Positions 1 through 14,000 of a stretch of DNA of 64,000 nt are shown here, piece after piece (within the stretch, counting starts at the first letter, position 1; each line of letters begins with the position of its first letter). Position numbers and translations under genes: made by a program. The notes beneath the pieces were generated by a model. It worked only from the letters and a program-made list of their open reading frames with translations. It did no database searches and was not told where the DNA came from. The stretch is from positions 15,596,023 to 15,660,022 of the forward strand of contig CM065180.1 in the NCBI GenBank assembly GCA_033026295.1, in the 5' to 3' direction. This stretch comes from Channa striata. Its lineage: Eukaryota > Chordata > Actinopteri > Anabantiformes > Channidae.

Positions 1-3000
1 TGAGTGGATATCCGAGAGCACTGTCTGCCTGTGTGTGACACAGGTATGACAGCGGCTGGGTGTGGAGGCCTGGCTGAATGTGGGTGTGCAGATTTACTTT
101 AACACTCTATTTTTGGAAGCGTTTAAAGGGCTGAGGTCACTTTTCACAGGGTTAAACATAATGCACACCGCAGGGTGATTCAGTGGCACTAACATGTGAG
201 TGCCGGCCTGGCAGGTCAGTCCAGACACTCAGACAAGAGCAGACGATCTCGGGAGACACGAGATCACTGGCGTGAGTCTTGTCTTCAAACGTACCGTGGG
301 CTGTTTTCCACCGGAGTTTTGATAAGCAGGTCCAGTGCAGGGTCTGTCACGTGCCTGGTACAAGATCAAAAGTATGGCATGAACACAGTGATCAGGTTAT
401 GAAAATTGCATTGACAGTTTTTCGTAATAATGTTTTAGAAATAAATAAGGATTTAGTTATCGATTTAAAAATACAGATAAAAGAGGATAAATCCAAACTA
501 GAAGGGCACATACTTTACAGATATTCCAGAAATTAAACATTTGACACTCAAACTAAGACTGGTGAAACTGTCACAGCCATGGGAACGTCTTGACATGGAT
601 GCAAAAATTCAGAAATGCATAATCTAAACAAACGCGCTCATGGAACACTTGGCTTTGTTCCAGCGAGACACAGACATCTCAGCCGCATTTTATTAGACAG
701 TAATTTGTCTGGAGGAATGCTGTAAACGTGTCAGAAGAATGTGTGTTGCAAACCCTCCCATTGTGATGAGCAGGGTCATCGGGGTTTCATTCATACCTTC
801 CTTGTGAACAGGCAGGCATCTGAAACACACAGTAAACAGCTGGGAGATCTGACGATAAACGGGCTTTTGTTGCAGGTGTGCGCGAATGAATTCTCCACCT
901 ATGCACGTCCTGCTTGTCTATTGTTTCTGCAAAGCGTGTGTGTGTGTCGCAGCAGGTTCAGACAGCCGGCCCACAAACCTGTTTAACTCACTTGGCGCCT
1001 GGGCCACTGATGGAGGCCCTGCACCGCTACTGGCTGGTCCAGCCCCTTAAACAAGCTCTCAGGCTGCTGCAGCGGTTAAGACCCAAAACCAAGCCTCCAT
1101 TCACCTCATCAAGCCAGCTGTTTATTTTCAGAGGCATTAGAGGAAACACTCGACAGGGCTTATCAGATCCAAACAGTCGCACGTCTTTGTTATTTTACAC
1201 ACAGGCCTCCTCTCAACTCAGCCTCATTTTCAGTAATTGTTTTCTTTCTTGCTTGGTAGAATAACACGGGGGGCTACATTTAACACAAGTGGAAAGGGAA
1301 TCCGTCAGTGTAAACAAGGCAGATACAATGCACACTGGGATTTTATCTGAGACTTTTCTGTTATTCTGTGTTTTTTAAGGGCAGGGCTGGAGCAAATATT
1401 GGAGCATGCATATGTTGGAGTCAAAGTGGTGAAATGGAATACAGCCCATGCGATGCAGAGTCCGCACGCTCCTATAGAGGCCTCTGTTTTACTCAATTAC
1501 TGCTTCATTACTGCTCCACTCGATATCAGAAACACTCCTTGCTCATTTCAAATCTCTACACCAGACTGGCTGATATGAGCTGTACACCCACAGGGAATTC
1601 CTAAATTCTGAATCATCTCCCAGTGTCATTTGTGAGCAAAGGTTATTCTGAGGCAGAATTTCTCATGAATAAGCAGTTGAAAAAAAAAAAAAACTCTGTA
1701 GTACACCCGGCCAACATGGTGGCAGTGTTGCACTGTCTATGGGACACCTGGATCCCTCTGTGCCCGTCAGTACCAAGCAGCTGCAGACAATGCTGAGGAT
1801 TATGAAGCAGCCGTGTGGATCGGCAGAATGCTTTTAGCATGTCCCGTGCACCCGTGTACTGTGTACTGCACGTCAGTGAGAGCACATGGCCGACTGGGGT
1901 GTGGAGACACAGCCACGAACACTTGTTTGCACTGAGAAAATGAGCGTGTGCTGACTTATGGGAGATCTAATCTGTCGTCTGTATCAAAAGAAACGGTTTG
2001 AGCGGAGAAATCGTGGGGTCTCGACAAGCAGGAAATGTTTGCAGTCACTCATGACTGACAACGCAACCTCTGTTCAGCTGCAGAGTCCTCAGACAAGCCA
2101 ACGTTACAGCCGAGTATCGAGGCAAACATCATCCAAATCCCCCAGTCCACCTCCTCAGGCTGCCAGCAGGAGCTCTCGTAGATGGGCTGAGACCCTCTCT
2201 GCCAACTGCGCCATAAAATAAACACACAGTAAATCCGGCGTGATTAACATTAATCGCGATCACGTCACTGCTAATGCACCGACTGAGGGCCGCACAGTGA
2301 AATCACACTGACCGAGACGCTCGTCTGCACACGTGGAGGGCGTCAGCGCAGTCACAATGTTAACGAAAGAAAAATTCATTAGAGGAGGATTTAAAAAAGC
2401 AGAGCGGTGAGCAAACCGTGTCACCCAAAAAAATGCACAAATCATCGAAGGTGTTGGACACGGTAAAATTCACTTTATTTGTGTGACCCCTGTATCTCCA
2501 GTGAACACGGCTTTGAATACATGTAATTTTTGGGAAAGTCGTTTATTTTAAAGGCTCTTTTCAACTGTGGCAGTGCCAGACATGGTTTGACTAAAAGGTC
2601 CCACAAGGCTTGTAACTTATTGTTGAGGATTGGATTTCAGCTAAAATTAGCCATCAGGCCCGATTTATGACTCTGATTGAGGACTCCGAACATGCCAGTA
2701 AAGGGCTCCCTATTATATAAGCTAAGCCCTGAGCTGAACATATAATGCTGCAATTTGATTTAACCCACATCATTTGTGAGGCAAATGTGTAAAAGTGGTA
2801 GTAATAGTTACTTAGCTTTCCCCAAAGTATTGAACTGGCCTGAGAGGCTTGGAAAAACAACGACGTTCCCGACCGGTTTAATGGAGGTGGCAGAACAAGC
2901 ATCTTTCCTTCGGTGACTTATGAAACCCAGTGGAGGGACCGAACTCAAACTGGCACGTTGTAGCTCAGCTAGTTTGAAAACAAAATGCACATTTTTTTTC

Positions 3001-4209
3001 AGAGCTGCAAACAAGGTCCCCTCACAATTTATTATATTTAAGTGTAATAAGTTACAATAATTAGCGAAGCAGAGAGTTCGTACGGCAGAGCAGCCACGTA
3101 CAACTGAACGTTTTGCTTATGAGACCTGTCACATCAGTTTATCATCATTAATCATTTGTCGTCTGTGGAACAGAGCTCTCAGTTCTCCGGGCTGTAAAAG
3201 CCTCCTTTACGTATATAATTCAGCCTGTGTTTTTTTTTTTTTTAACAGATTCTTTATCATTGTGCTGATCTGTCTTTAAAAGTACACTAGCAACAGTGTT
3301 TTTCCAGAGGTTCGCACACAAGCTCGCTTGAAGACAAATGTCCTTTTGATTGAGAAGTCGTTTCTGCCCCACTGTTTAAACACGGGTGTTGATTCTGGTG
3401 AAAATTGCCGCTGCTGCCTCGCTCCCTGCATTTGCTCTGGGTTTTAACACTTAGGCAGGGCCTGTGGACGCTCCGGCAATTATCAGAGATTATTTTATTA
3501 CTACGTGCCCCTGCACCCCGCCCCAAAACACATACACCTCTTTTGTAGTTTTCCCACTCGCTCAACTCAAGCGTGACCGGCAGCGGAGGATCGGAACAGT
3601 CTGCAGTTCGAAATGGTCTTCGGCATGAAACAGTGTCGCGGCAGCGCTGCCAGGAAACAGTTTAACCTGCCACATTGCCGCAGCACGAAGGCTGCCACTG
3701 CCCTGCCTCTAGACACGTATAAGAATCCAGGCCAGCCAGGCACCACTTCTTCCTTCTTTTAATGTCATGCACTGTGTGTCTTTCTTTGCAGTGTCTGCGT
3801 CATTAAGGGAGAGAGCAAGAGACTATGGATTTGCGCTTCCTGCATCCTTGCAATAATACGGCAGACGACAACAACAAGGAAGCACTGAAATCTCGCTCTG
3901 GCAGCAGGCGCCGAAATATGCTACCAGCTTTCTGTGCTTTCTTTGTTTCGGCCGAGATTATCTGAAAAGGTTATGCTTCCCAGGATGCAGTATGGATTCC
4001 TGCGCATCTGTGGTTGGCACAAATGCATGTCTTGTGGCGCAGATTCTGGCCCGTGACACTGGCATCCTGCAAGCCCACACCCAGTGCCATGCTCCACTCT
4101 CTTCACCACTGACATCCTCCACTCTGACCAAAGACTGTAAACACCAATGGAATGGACCACACACACTTCCAGTTTCTGAGTTAACTGCTTAGTGCAGAAG
4201 CAGGCGCCA

Positions 4210-4236
4210 ACACACACACACACACACACACACACA
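4210..4236. repeat. (CA)n microsatellite
   Basis: About 13 CA units. Confidence 0.95.
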
Positions 4237-4764
4237 GATACTTTCACTGAATTTGTAGAATTTGAACAAGCAATTTGTTCCACTCCCTTGTTTCTCTACC
4301 TTGTATTTTGAAGCGTAACTGAACCTACAATCAAAACTGAGAATTTATACATAAACTTGTATGATATATAAACTAGATTTTTCTTCATAGCTGAACAAAA
4401 CTTCCAACTGGGTAAGTTTTCCCTAAGAGGTCCTAAAATTATACAATTTAAATTTTCTTCTGTAATCTCTACCTCCCATGTAACTATTTCAATTTCATTC
4501 TGCAACTTTTTAATAGTTTTTTTAAAACAAGCACATCAAATACAATTTTAATGTAAATATATAGGTCAGTCATTAAGTGTGTTATTGTTGTAATAGTATT
4601 GTTTTTATTTTCACAAAACTTTTAAAAATGTGCAGTGCATGAAATACATCAGTTTTTATTCAACTCAAATAAAAATAATACGTAAATGGTGTAAAAACTG
4701 TACAATGACTTAATTGTATTCATGATTTTAAAAGATATGTATCTTTCAAAAATTATATACACTC

Positions 4765-4780
4765 ATATATATATATATAT
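4765..4780. repeat. (AT)8 run
   Basis: Eight AT units inside a long AT-rich stretch (4300-4790). Confidence 0.9.
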
Positions 4781-6040
4781 TAAAAATGAATGCCAGTAGT
4801 GGGGACAAAAAAAGACACAAAGGCATCAGTAACAGGTACAGAACATCCTGTAAATCACTTTGGATGGCGCAGTAATCCATTGTGGGAGAGGCGCTGTAGG
4901 AAGTGGGCTGTTTGTACTGCACGACAATGTGTACTCTGCAGGCCTCTGCGGGTTCGAGCAGTGTGTGTATAATGGCCGAGCTGTACGGTAGCTGACCACC
5001 CGGTGACAGATGCCGTTTGACAGGTGGTGTCACAACACCTCTTTTAAATATTAACACCCAGTGGCCACAGACTCATTTCTCTTGCCTGCTGCCGTGCAAA
5101 AGGAGGCACAAAAGAAGCCTGGAAAGGTGGCGTTGTCTCCAAAGCAATCTTCCTGGAAAAATGTGCTCAAATTATTCCCCTGTATTTGATTCAAACGACG
5201 TGCGTGAAGGCAAACCGGGCACCGAGTTTTGCGCGGGGGGGACTGTGCCTGTCAGCTGACGTTCACTGAGATGCCAGCAATGCCCTCGGCGTGACTCCAC
5301 TGATTTATGGTAAATCTCTGTGGTCAGACTGGTTTCACTGGTGTGTCTGTAGCTGTGCCCCTTTGCACTAAGGTTTATGTCAAACACGCTGCATACAATA
5401 AACACCTTCCCCAATCCATCTGAAATGTTAGGAGGAGCACTGAAAGAGGGGCAGGATCAAAACCTGCACTGCCATAACTCAAAAGAGCTTTCACGTGGGT
5501 CGAGGCAGACCGCACCTCGCTCTTGTAGTTCAGACGGAGTCGCCAGGCCGTGTGTGTTTTCTCACCCACTTTAAATAAATAAGCCCAGCTTCAGATTTAA
5601 TGAACAGGAAAAGCAGGCTGATGGGAGAAATCAATGAATTTAAGGACTGATGCCACATGATAAACAGTGAGCTCTTAGCGTTACCTATTTTACATCTTTT
5701 TGGACATGCAAATGACGGCACAGTTGCCAAGGATTACATAGGAACACGTTTATAATGTCAAGAGGATTTCGCAGTGTAAATGTAATTACTGTAACGCAGA
5801 TGTTTTATGGGGGCTCAGATAATTCAGGAGAAATCTAGTTCGTCCATCAGTTTAACCATTTCTCCGTGATGAAAGGGCTTTTGTTTGTTCGGCTTCACCT
5901 GAGCTGAGGCGAGTCCCCCTCCTCTGTCCAAGCAACATTTGCATAATGGCCACAGACTGTCACAGGTCCCCGTTCATACACAACTGCCCAACCCAGAGGA
6001 TATATTGACCAAATGGGACGAGTTATACAATGTGCAAAGC

Positions 6041-6061
6041 AAAAAAAAAAAAAAAAAAAAA
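6041..6061. repeat. Poly(A) run of 21
   Basis: Homopolymer with no recognisable retroelement body before it. Shorter A or T runs of 14-15 occur at 1680-1693, 3230-3243, 7490-7504 and 26116-26130. Confidence 0.95.
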
Positions 6062-7548
6062 TGGAGCGGTTAGAATGTAGACATTAACCGTGTCAGACCA
6101 ACTGTGACATACAAGTCCCACAGGTCGAGCAACAGGAGAGAATCGCTGCATCTTTAAAGCCTTTGTCATTGTCTCAAATGGGAGTTTCTGTAAAGCTCTA
6201 TATTGTTAGATACTGGCTCATTGCAGGTCAGTATCTGATGATTATCCAGGCCGATTCATGTTTTGGAAAAGAAATCACATTTTACAGAAATTTTGCTGAA
6301 AATTCATGTTAGACTTGGCACTGTGTATCCACTGACTACACTAGTTTGACTCTTTCCAGGCATATTTATTGTCCGGTAAATCTCTAGAAAATAGGAGCTC
6401 ATCTTTCACCAACACAAAGTGCTCAGGCAGAAGAGCCTTTTATGCCACATTAGGGAAAAGAGAAATGCGCAAGAATAATACACCTATGTCAGTGATGATT
6501 TTTCAGGGGCTGAAAAGTACATTTTATAAAAAAAAAAAAACCATCCAAGACTGGCTTTCAGATCAGAGATAGCAAAGTGTTACAGCCTCGAGGTTTTTAT
6601 CATCCTCAGCGAGGCCAGCTGGGTCGGGAAGAATCGGGGAGGTGCACTCCACTTTGGTGTCAGGTGGGTTTCAGGTTCCCGCTCCCCAAAATGTTTTTAG
6701 TGTTGACTTTCACCTTGTGGCCCGCCTCTCGCTCTCACGGGCCTACTTATCATGTACAACAAGAATGAATGATGACCAGAGGGAGTGAACATCAGCTTCG
6801 AGAGCCGATGCTGCAGCCAGCGCATACTTCTCAGCCTGCACAGAGATGAGACTGAAGCAGCGTCAGCATTGACTGTTTTTTACTTGTTTTTTAATCTTTT
6901 TGAAGGGTCCGTGAGACAATGTAGAAACAGGTGCACGGTTGGTTAGTACCCCGTATTTGTCTATGTAAATTAGTGACTGGTGTCCAATGTACTTTTCCCC
7001 CCTTTTTATTATTTTTTCTCCGCCACAAGGAAAGTGTGGTTAATGTTTAAACGTGCAGGTGCAATATTCACATCTTTAGACAGATTAATTAATACATTTT
7101 TTGAAGTTGACAACAGTTAAAAAAATCAGTGTGTTTCTAGCAGTTTCATCACGGGAGGTTTTCGTGGCTGATATTATCGTTCCATTTAGATATTTTTATC
7201 TGAAAGATTAGACGTGTCATGTCCTCTTTAAAATAGGAAATACAAGGTGCATGCAGAACTGCAAACATAGATAAGGCGCCCATTTAATTCGTAGCTAAGC
7301 AAATATATTACGGTGGTTAACTCTGGGCTCCAGTGAGAATATGCTGATTTTCTGTTTACAGTTTATCCACACCAACAGTCATTAGGCATTTCTCTGCACC
7401 TGTATTTTTATAACTATGGACTTTATGAGCTGGGTGTAGTATACTTCAGCACATGTTATGGTGGGTTGTCATATTCTGACTTTCTGTTTAAAAAAAAAAA
7501 AAAACTGAAACATTTGCAAATAAAAATCATAAGCAGGACAAAATATAC

Positions 7549-8049
7549 GGAGGCCCTGACAGCTGGAAGCACTGCAGTTTTTGAAAACACAAGCAAATAT
7601 ACAAAAACTGCTTCACCGAGTTGAAAACACAGGCGCAACATTAACACGTGCTGCAAAAGCCACAAAACAACCAAATTTCTGTCCAAAACCAAAAATGTCC
7701 CCAGAACCACTGCAGACAGCTATCATAGCAATGTTTCCACAGGACATTAAAAAGGGACGGACATTCAGATTTGTAAAAGTATTTTTAGTTGCTCCTGGAG
7801 CCATTTCTGTTGTGTTTTGCGGCACTTTTCTCAATTGTGTTAAGGTGTGACGTTTTGCAGCATGTTTTTTAATGTTGTCAAATTGTTGAAGTAGTTTCTG
7901 TATATTTGCTTTGAGGTCAAATGTAGCTCGAGATGTCATTGACCTCCCCAATATATGATACAGTAATAATATATTTATTTGTATCTGTTCAGTGGTATTA
8001 GTATTTTTTTTAATTAAAATATTTATGACATACAAATAAATTGGGGAGG
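7549..8049. mobile_element. Foldback / MITE-like inverted repeat cluster
   Basis: The left arm (AAGCAAATATACAAAAACTG, 7591-7610, to TGCTGCAAAA near 7657) is the imperfect inverse of 7853-7912 (TTTTGCAGCATG to CTGTATATTTGCTT). About 195 bp lie between the arms. Outer words GGAGG (7549) and CCTCC (7943) may be the ends. A second inverted pair is nested at the right edge: CCTCCCCAAT (7943-7952) against ATTGGGGAGG (8040-8049). No transposase is present. Open frames here on both strands come from the arms and are not genes. Exact borders and target duplication are unclear. Confidence 0.55.
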
Positions 8050-11000
8050 AAACACTCAGAGATCAGTGACATGAAGCAAAAGCTCCAGGTGACATTCAGA
8101 CCGTCGTCCCACTGAAATATGAGTGATAATAAATGCTGTAGGTTGCAGTTGTGATCTGTGGGGTTGGCAGGTGGATGAACTCCTGTGTCACTTTGTTGTC
8201 TGAGAGGCGGTTGGTCGTAGAGTGAGTCTGTAGTCTGGTCGGACTATCCTGGAATGTGCCTCTTTGATCCCTGGACTATGGTTTCATCATTTGATCTGGG
8301 CTCATCTGCTCCTCTCTGATCCACAGAGCCGTCAGATCCTATCGATAATTACCTGTCAGTCACAGTAATCAGATCTAATTACCTGCGTAGATCCCTTTAG
8401 CTCACATTAAACAAACCCCGATGTGTATTATACACGCTCTAAGTGAGAAACATTTGTTGTGTAGAAATTAACTTTGCAGAACATAATTCACCACAATAAG
8501 AATAAATAAATAAACAATGTATTAACAATGTAAACAGTCCGTGCTGATGTTAGGTGGTTAATTCTTAGCATAAAAAAACTGCATACAAAGTTTGTATATT
8601 AGCATTCAAACATGCCCCCACTAACCCCCAAATAAACATCAGCTTGGATTTATTGCAGTTAGAATACGGACGATGTATGAATTATCAAGAATCAGAGAAA
8701 AAGTCGATCTCTGACTGAACACAAATCCAACTCATTGTCAGCATCAAAGAATTGCTATTTGACAGATATTGTTTTACAGCACTATTGCCATCGTAAAATG
8801 TCCGGTGACATGTTAAGCAATCAGTAAGACTTTTTTATAAGACGCATTCCCTCACGAAAGGAATGCCATCGGCGTGAAATGGGGAGTGGCTGTGTGCTAA
8901 TCTGTGCACTACAGTCACCCAGTGGGTCCTAAATACCCTCTTCCTATTGGTTCTTCTTTAAGGCCACGCTGTCTCGGTCATCGACGCCCCACTGATCAAC
9001 AGAGATGATTATATTGCTACTGATAAAGGACTGATCTCCACAACTGGGGAATTTACCTGAAATAACTCTAGGCTTCGATATTATATAGATTGCAAATGTT
9101 TGACAAAAACAGACAGAAAGCAAACATCCCTGTTATGTTGGCCATGAACTTGTTAGGACAAGGAATTAATTGCAAAATTAACATGTAATAGAAATTTCCT
9201 TTTGGACTTTCTCCACATACTGTTGGAATAATTAGCACTCGATTCACTTGCAGGGACTTGACATTGGACTCAGTTGGTGGGAAAAGATACAAATGCATTT
9301 CACAATAGGATGGCTCCTCAGACGACCTTCGGCCACAGACTGCGATAAACAGAGCTCCTTCACATGAGCAGCTTCAACATCAGACAGCTTTTGGTCTCTC
9401 CCGCCTCTGATGAAATGGCGTTTGCATTCCTTTTGGGGCGAGTCAGATTAAGAAAAAAAAAATGTATGGATGTTTTTTTCTGTTCAGTTGCTGAACATAC
9501 TCTCATACCCGACACGTTCTCTCACGTGCTTCTCAAGGTGTAAAATTTTTTCTTATACTGTTCTTATTATACTGTTATGGATGCTCAGGTACCTTTGGAT
9601 GCTTTGGGAAGTGTCATTGTCTGACACCACAGGGGAAATGTCATCTACCCGTTGAAGCTCTCATCATGAAATGGCCTGTTACAGCTGCAGAACGTCACGG
9701 TTTGGGTGATTTTATGCACCTTTAGGCGCCTTTCATACTGTGTCATTCCATTATGTGTCAAATATTGATAGCCTGGGGTTTCTATTGTACCTGACTGACA
9801 GCCCTGTGCATCTCATAGCATCAAAAAGGAGAACAATTAGAGTTTATATTTAATTAAAATTGATTGAAAATGCAGCTGTTTCTGATGCATGGGAATGAGA
9901 TTGAGTGCTGATATCATATAGTTATTTTTTTGCAGGAAAAACAGACAGAAAGTGCAGGAGTTTTTTTGTGGGTTTTTGTCTTATGACATTTTGTATCATA
10001 ATGTACAGGTACAAAATCACAATAGGATAAATAATGTATATGCAATAACTGTGTTTAGAAACATATATGTAAATGTTCATGTCAAACTTTTACAGGCTTT
10101 ACTTATACTATCAGGACAAAGTCACTCAACAATTTATTATGCAATGTTCAAAGATATTATAGCTCACAAAACAAGATGTTTCAAATGAATTAGAAAGATA
10201 AACTGTCAATAAGAACATGCAGTACAGATAGTCTTTGATGTGACATGAACAGTTAATAAAAAAGCAATTTCTCTGCATTAAGAAAAAGAAACCTTTAGTT
10301 ATCACATTTGTTTGTATTAACATCGAAAACCTCGTCAGGCTCCCCGTAGTTCAGTTTGTAGATCCCACGGCAAATGAAATATCCATCACCAGCAACAAGT
10401 TTACCTTCCTTAACCCCACCACAGCGAGACAATAATTACAGCCTTTTCATGTTTGATGTGTTTAACATTTCCTCTTTCAGATGGCAGCGCAATGAAGCAC
10501 TTCTCCACAAGTCCCACAAAATTTATCCAAGTGTGGTTTGGAGACTAAACCTATTATCTGAGTATCTGCTGATCAGACAATAGAAAAAAAACTAACAGTA
10601 GAGAAACGCTGCAAGACAGACTCTTTATTGCTGTAGCTGCAGTCAAACCTAATGAGTAACACATATGTCATATTGATTTCATAGCAATCGTAGAAGAATA
10701 CACAGTGGTAAGTGAAACATTTTGCTGCGCTGAGCTGATAGGCTGGTGAGGTCTCATGACTTAGTCGACCATAGATGCAGGTTTGCAACTGAATCAGCCT
10801 TTGATTCGGCTGTTGCCTCAGCTGAGACGTACAGTCTGACCCAGCATTTAGTTACAAGGTGGGTGTGCTGTGGATATACTGTGGCTTCCTTTGTGGCGGC
10901 AGTCTCATTCGGACTCATGTTTAAGGGGAAAATAAAATTGCGCCTGTATTTTATTTATTTATTTTGATTTTTTTTAACCTGGCTAACTTTTAATCCACTG

Positions 11001-14000
11001 ACTATTTTCCTGCCACAAATCCATCCATCGCACAACACTTTCAAAACACGACAAACTTCCTTGTAGAGTGTTCTGTGTGTCATATTTATTGCATTTGACT
11101 CAGCAGAGATTCTATTTCACCAACATTATAATTAATTGTTGCCTGCACACGCTTGCGCGTCTTCACAGCACAGTACATGGGTACGATGACATCTGTCATC
11201 GTCATTTATCAGCTTTTATAATCAGGGACACTTCATAAACTTCATAATAGAAATTCTTTGAATGCAGGAACCCTACAAAGAATACTTTTTTGATAATTCT
11301 TACGGTTTGTGTTTACAAGTAACAAATAGATCCAGTAAAATCATATTAACAAACGTTTCCCAGCATGAAATAGGATTTTTAAACTGAGACAGACTCAGGC
11401 TTATTAAATATTTGTCGTCAAGACAGGAGTGCAGTGGGCAGGAGGCCAACAATCTCAGACACAGACAGTATTAGGCTGCTGTCTCAGTTACGCTAATACT
11501 CAGACAATACATCCTCCAGACAGCCACGAGTGATTCATTACTGCTCTGTCTCACAGACCCTTTAGTGTTATGGATGTAGCCACATAATCACAATTAACTA
11601 GGCTCTATGCGCATTATGTTGATGTTTTTAATCCAAAATGCTTCTTTTTTTTTTTCATTTTTATCATGCACCCTGCTTTCAAGGAAACATCTTGTCTGAT
11701 ATCAGTTTGTCCTTTGCAGCGTGAATATTAGTTTTTACAAAGACACAAAGTAATCGAAGACACCTGGCCAGACAGATATACGTCAGCACGCAGTATCAGA
11801 GGAAGCGTGCTACATATTAACTGAAATCTGAGGTTTCTGTTATCTCAGATATCACAAAGAAAATGGGGAGTAAAAAAGGAATTTAAAAAATGTAGCCATT
11901 GGACAATAGGGACATGTCAAAAGTCAATGTGCTATGCTACTGGATGTGTTTTTCTTAGCTAAACTGCGCCTGATTGTTCTAATTATTTGTCCTTTGATGC
12001 TAATCCAACTCTTGTCAAAACCACATATGATCACAGGTATATTTAATGTTCGGGGTCAAAGGGCAGATACAAAGTTCTTCTATTTTCTTTTTTTTCTAAG
12101 AGACGAAAAAAAAAAATGCTCTGTCTGACCTTAAAACACATCTACTTCCCGTTTCCCCCATCACACTCAACACATCCACCCACTAGTTTGACCTCTGACA
12201 ACTGGGGCCCCCGTGCCACAGCCTATTGATTCTTTGGCGTTGAACTTGAATCTGGGGGCCACAGAGACTACAATCAAAGAAGTATTGTGTCTCTCGAAGA
12301 CAGATTGCAGGCCAAACAATACTCGTTCACTTTCCCTCATTTCTCCATTCATGTAAGGAACCACTTATCCTTAGCTGTCCTGGACTTTTTGACCATTCAG
12401 TTCATGCGGAATGCATGCATTTCCTGTGTATAGAACACGTCCTATTTACTGTGACGGATCACCGGATGATAACTATCTTTATACGCCCCTTGGTGCAGCC
12501 TGACCAGTGTTGGTGACAGGAAGTCAGAGAGGTCTCGTGGAACTACTCACAAAGAATAGAGCAACAAATCAAAGTCTCTAAGTCTCTGCATTAAGGTGTA
12601 ATATCAAATACATCTGGCATCTATTCTCACACATATATTCTATCTGCAAGTTTTAAAAAGAACATAAACCTTTTGCAGCATTATACACGCTGCACACTTA
12701 TTTTATTAACAGTCGTAACCCACAGTAGCCATGTGGCAAGTAGAATGACATTTAGTGCATATGAAGAGGGCACGGCATGATTGCCAACGTATTTTTTCAG
12801 CATAATTACAGGAAAAAGTCTTAATGATGCTAATGAAACAACGGTATGAACATGTGCAGTTTACTTTAGCTTAAGCTCCACTGTGAGGCGAAATGGTTAT
12901 ACATTTGCTGGTGTAAACATGAGGCATCTGAGTTTGATTACAATGAAGAAATTAAATAAACAGTAGCCTGAATAATGCTGGTGGGTGTTTGCTTCATTAA
13001 AAATAATGTTGTTGTAAGTGGCTAATTAACATGGGGCACTCTCTTCGTGTGGTATATCTTACATATACAAATGAGTGAATATGCTCCCTGATTAGTGTGA
13101 GAGTGGAGACCCACAAATCACTCGTTACACGTCCTGTACGAAGGCGCAGGAAAATAGCTGTTCTCAAGTTACCAACTGAAAATTCAACTGATCCTGTCTG
13201 TACATTCTCCAAATATTCAGTTTGTAATTTCTCAAATAACAGTCTTTGGATTAATAAAGTAAAAACACTTGGAACATTTTGCAGAGTACAAAACAATGTC
13301 CTCTGTAAATTTTTTAACAATAAAAAAATATTGTTTCATTTTCCTTTTGTTCCCGTTTCACCTCCCTTGACCTTGATGCTACTTTCAGTGTCTAAGCCCT
13401 TGAAATATTTAAGAATTGATAAGAAATCTGGTGGCTGGGATACTACGCACAGTAGGAGAAACAGTTTAAACTGAAGGAAGCTCCAGAAAAGGTGAGGGAA
13501 CACATTTTCAGTTTTTTACACCAATTATTGTTGTTTCTAATTTACAGATGAATGAACTTGCAAGTTTCTCAGTCATGAATGTTGCCAAATGTGTTCACTT
13601 GATCGCACATCCAGGAAGACTATTGGGAGCAAGACTCTGGGTCTTGGTGGGGGTAGGTGCGAAATGTGCCCCGTCCCAGTCACGCAGACACGCGCTCACA
13701 CTTTAGAAATTCAGCATGTCACACATTTTGTGTTCTTTCTCTGCGCGTGTGCCCGCGATGCTTGTCGAAACTCCGAATGCTGACGTTGAAACAACTGTTA
13801 AAATGTGCCCGCGCTGCAGCTGCATCACTCCCACAGCCCGCAAACATGTATTTCCACATTCTCTCCCTTTCAGAAGGAAATATCAAAGTATCACCTTTCG
13901 GAGGAAGATGTTCCAGTAGTATCGCATCCCCACTGGCTCCTGTAAACGTGACCAGACACACTGCGTGAGTCTGTGGCAGGATGCGAACGACAACAAACAT

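Larger units (their letters stand above)
1..7548. other. Gene-free upstream flank, distal part
   Basis: No coding region or RNA gene is supported. The sequence is unique-looking, alternating AT-rich tracts (2500-2800, 4300-4790, 6880-7490) with mixed-composition stretches. It contains only the homopolymers and small repeats listed separately. Confidence 0.7.

Noticed and set aside
7613..8035. 140-codon minus-strand open frame resembling a gene
   Set aside because: It runs through the arms of the foldback repeat, and the similarity between the plus and minus translations (NIQKLL) comes from the inverted repeat. It has no protein family match.
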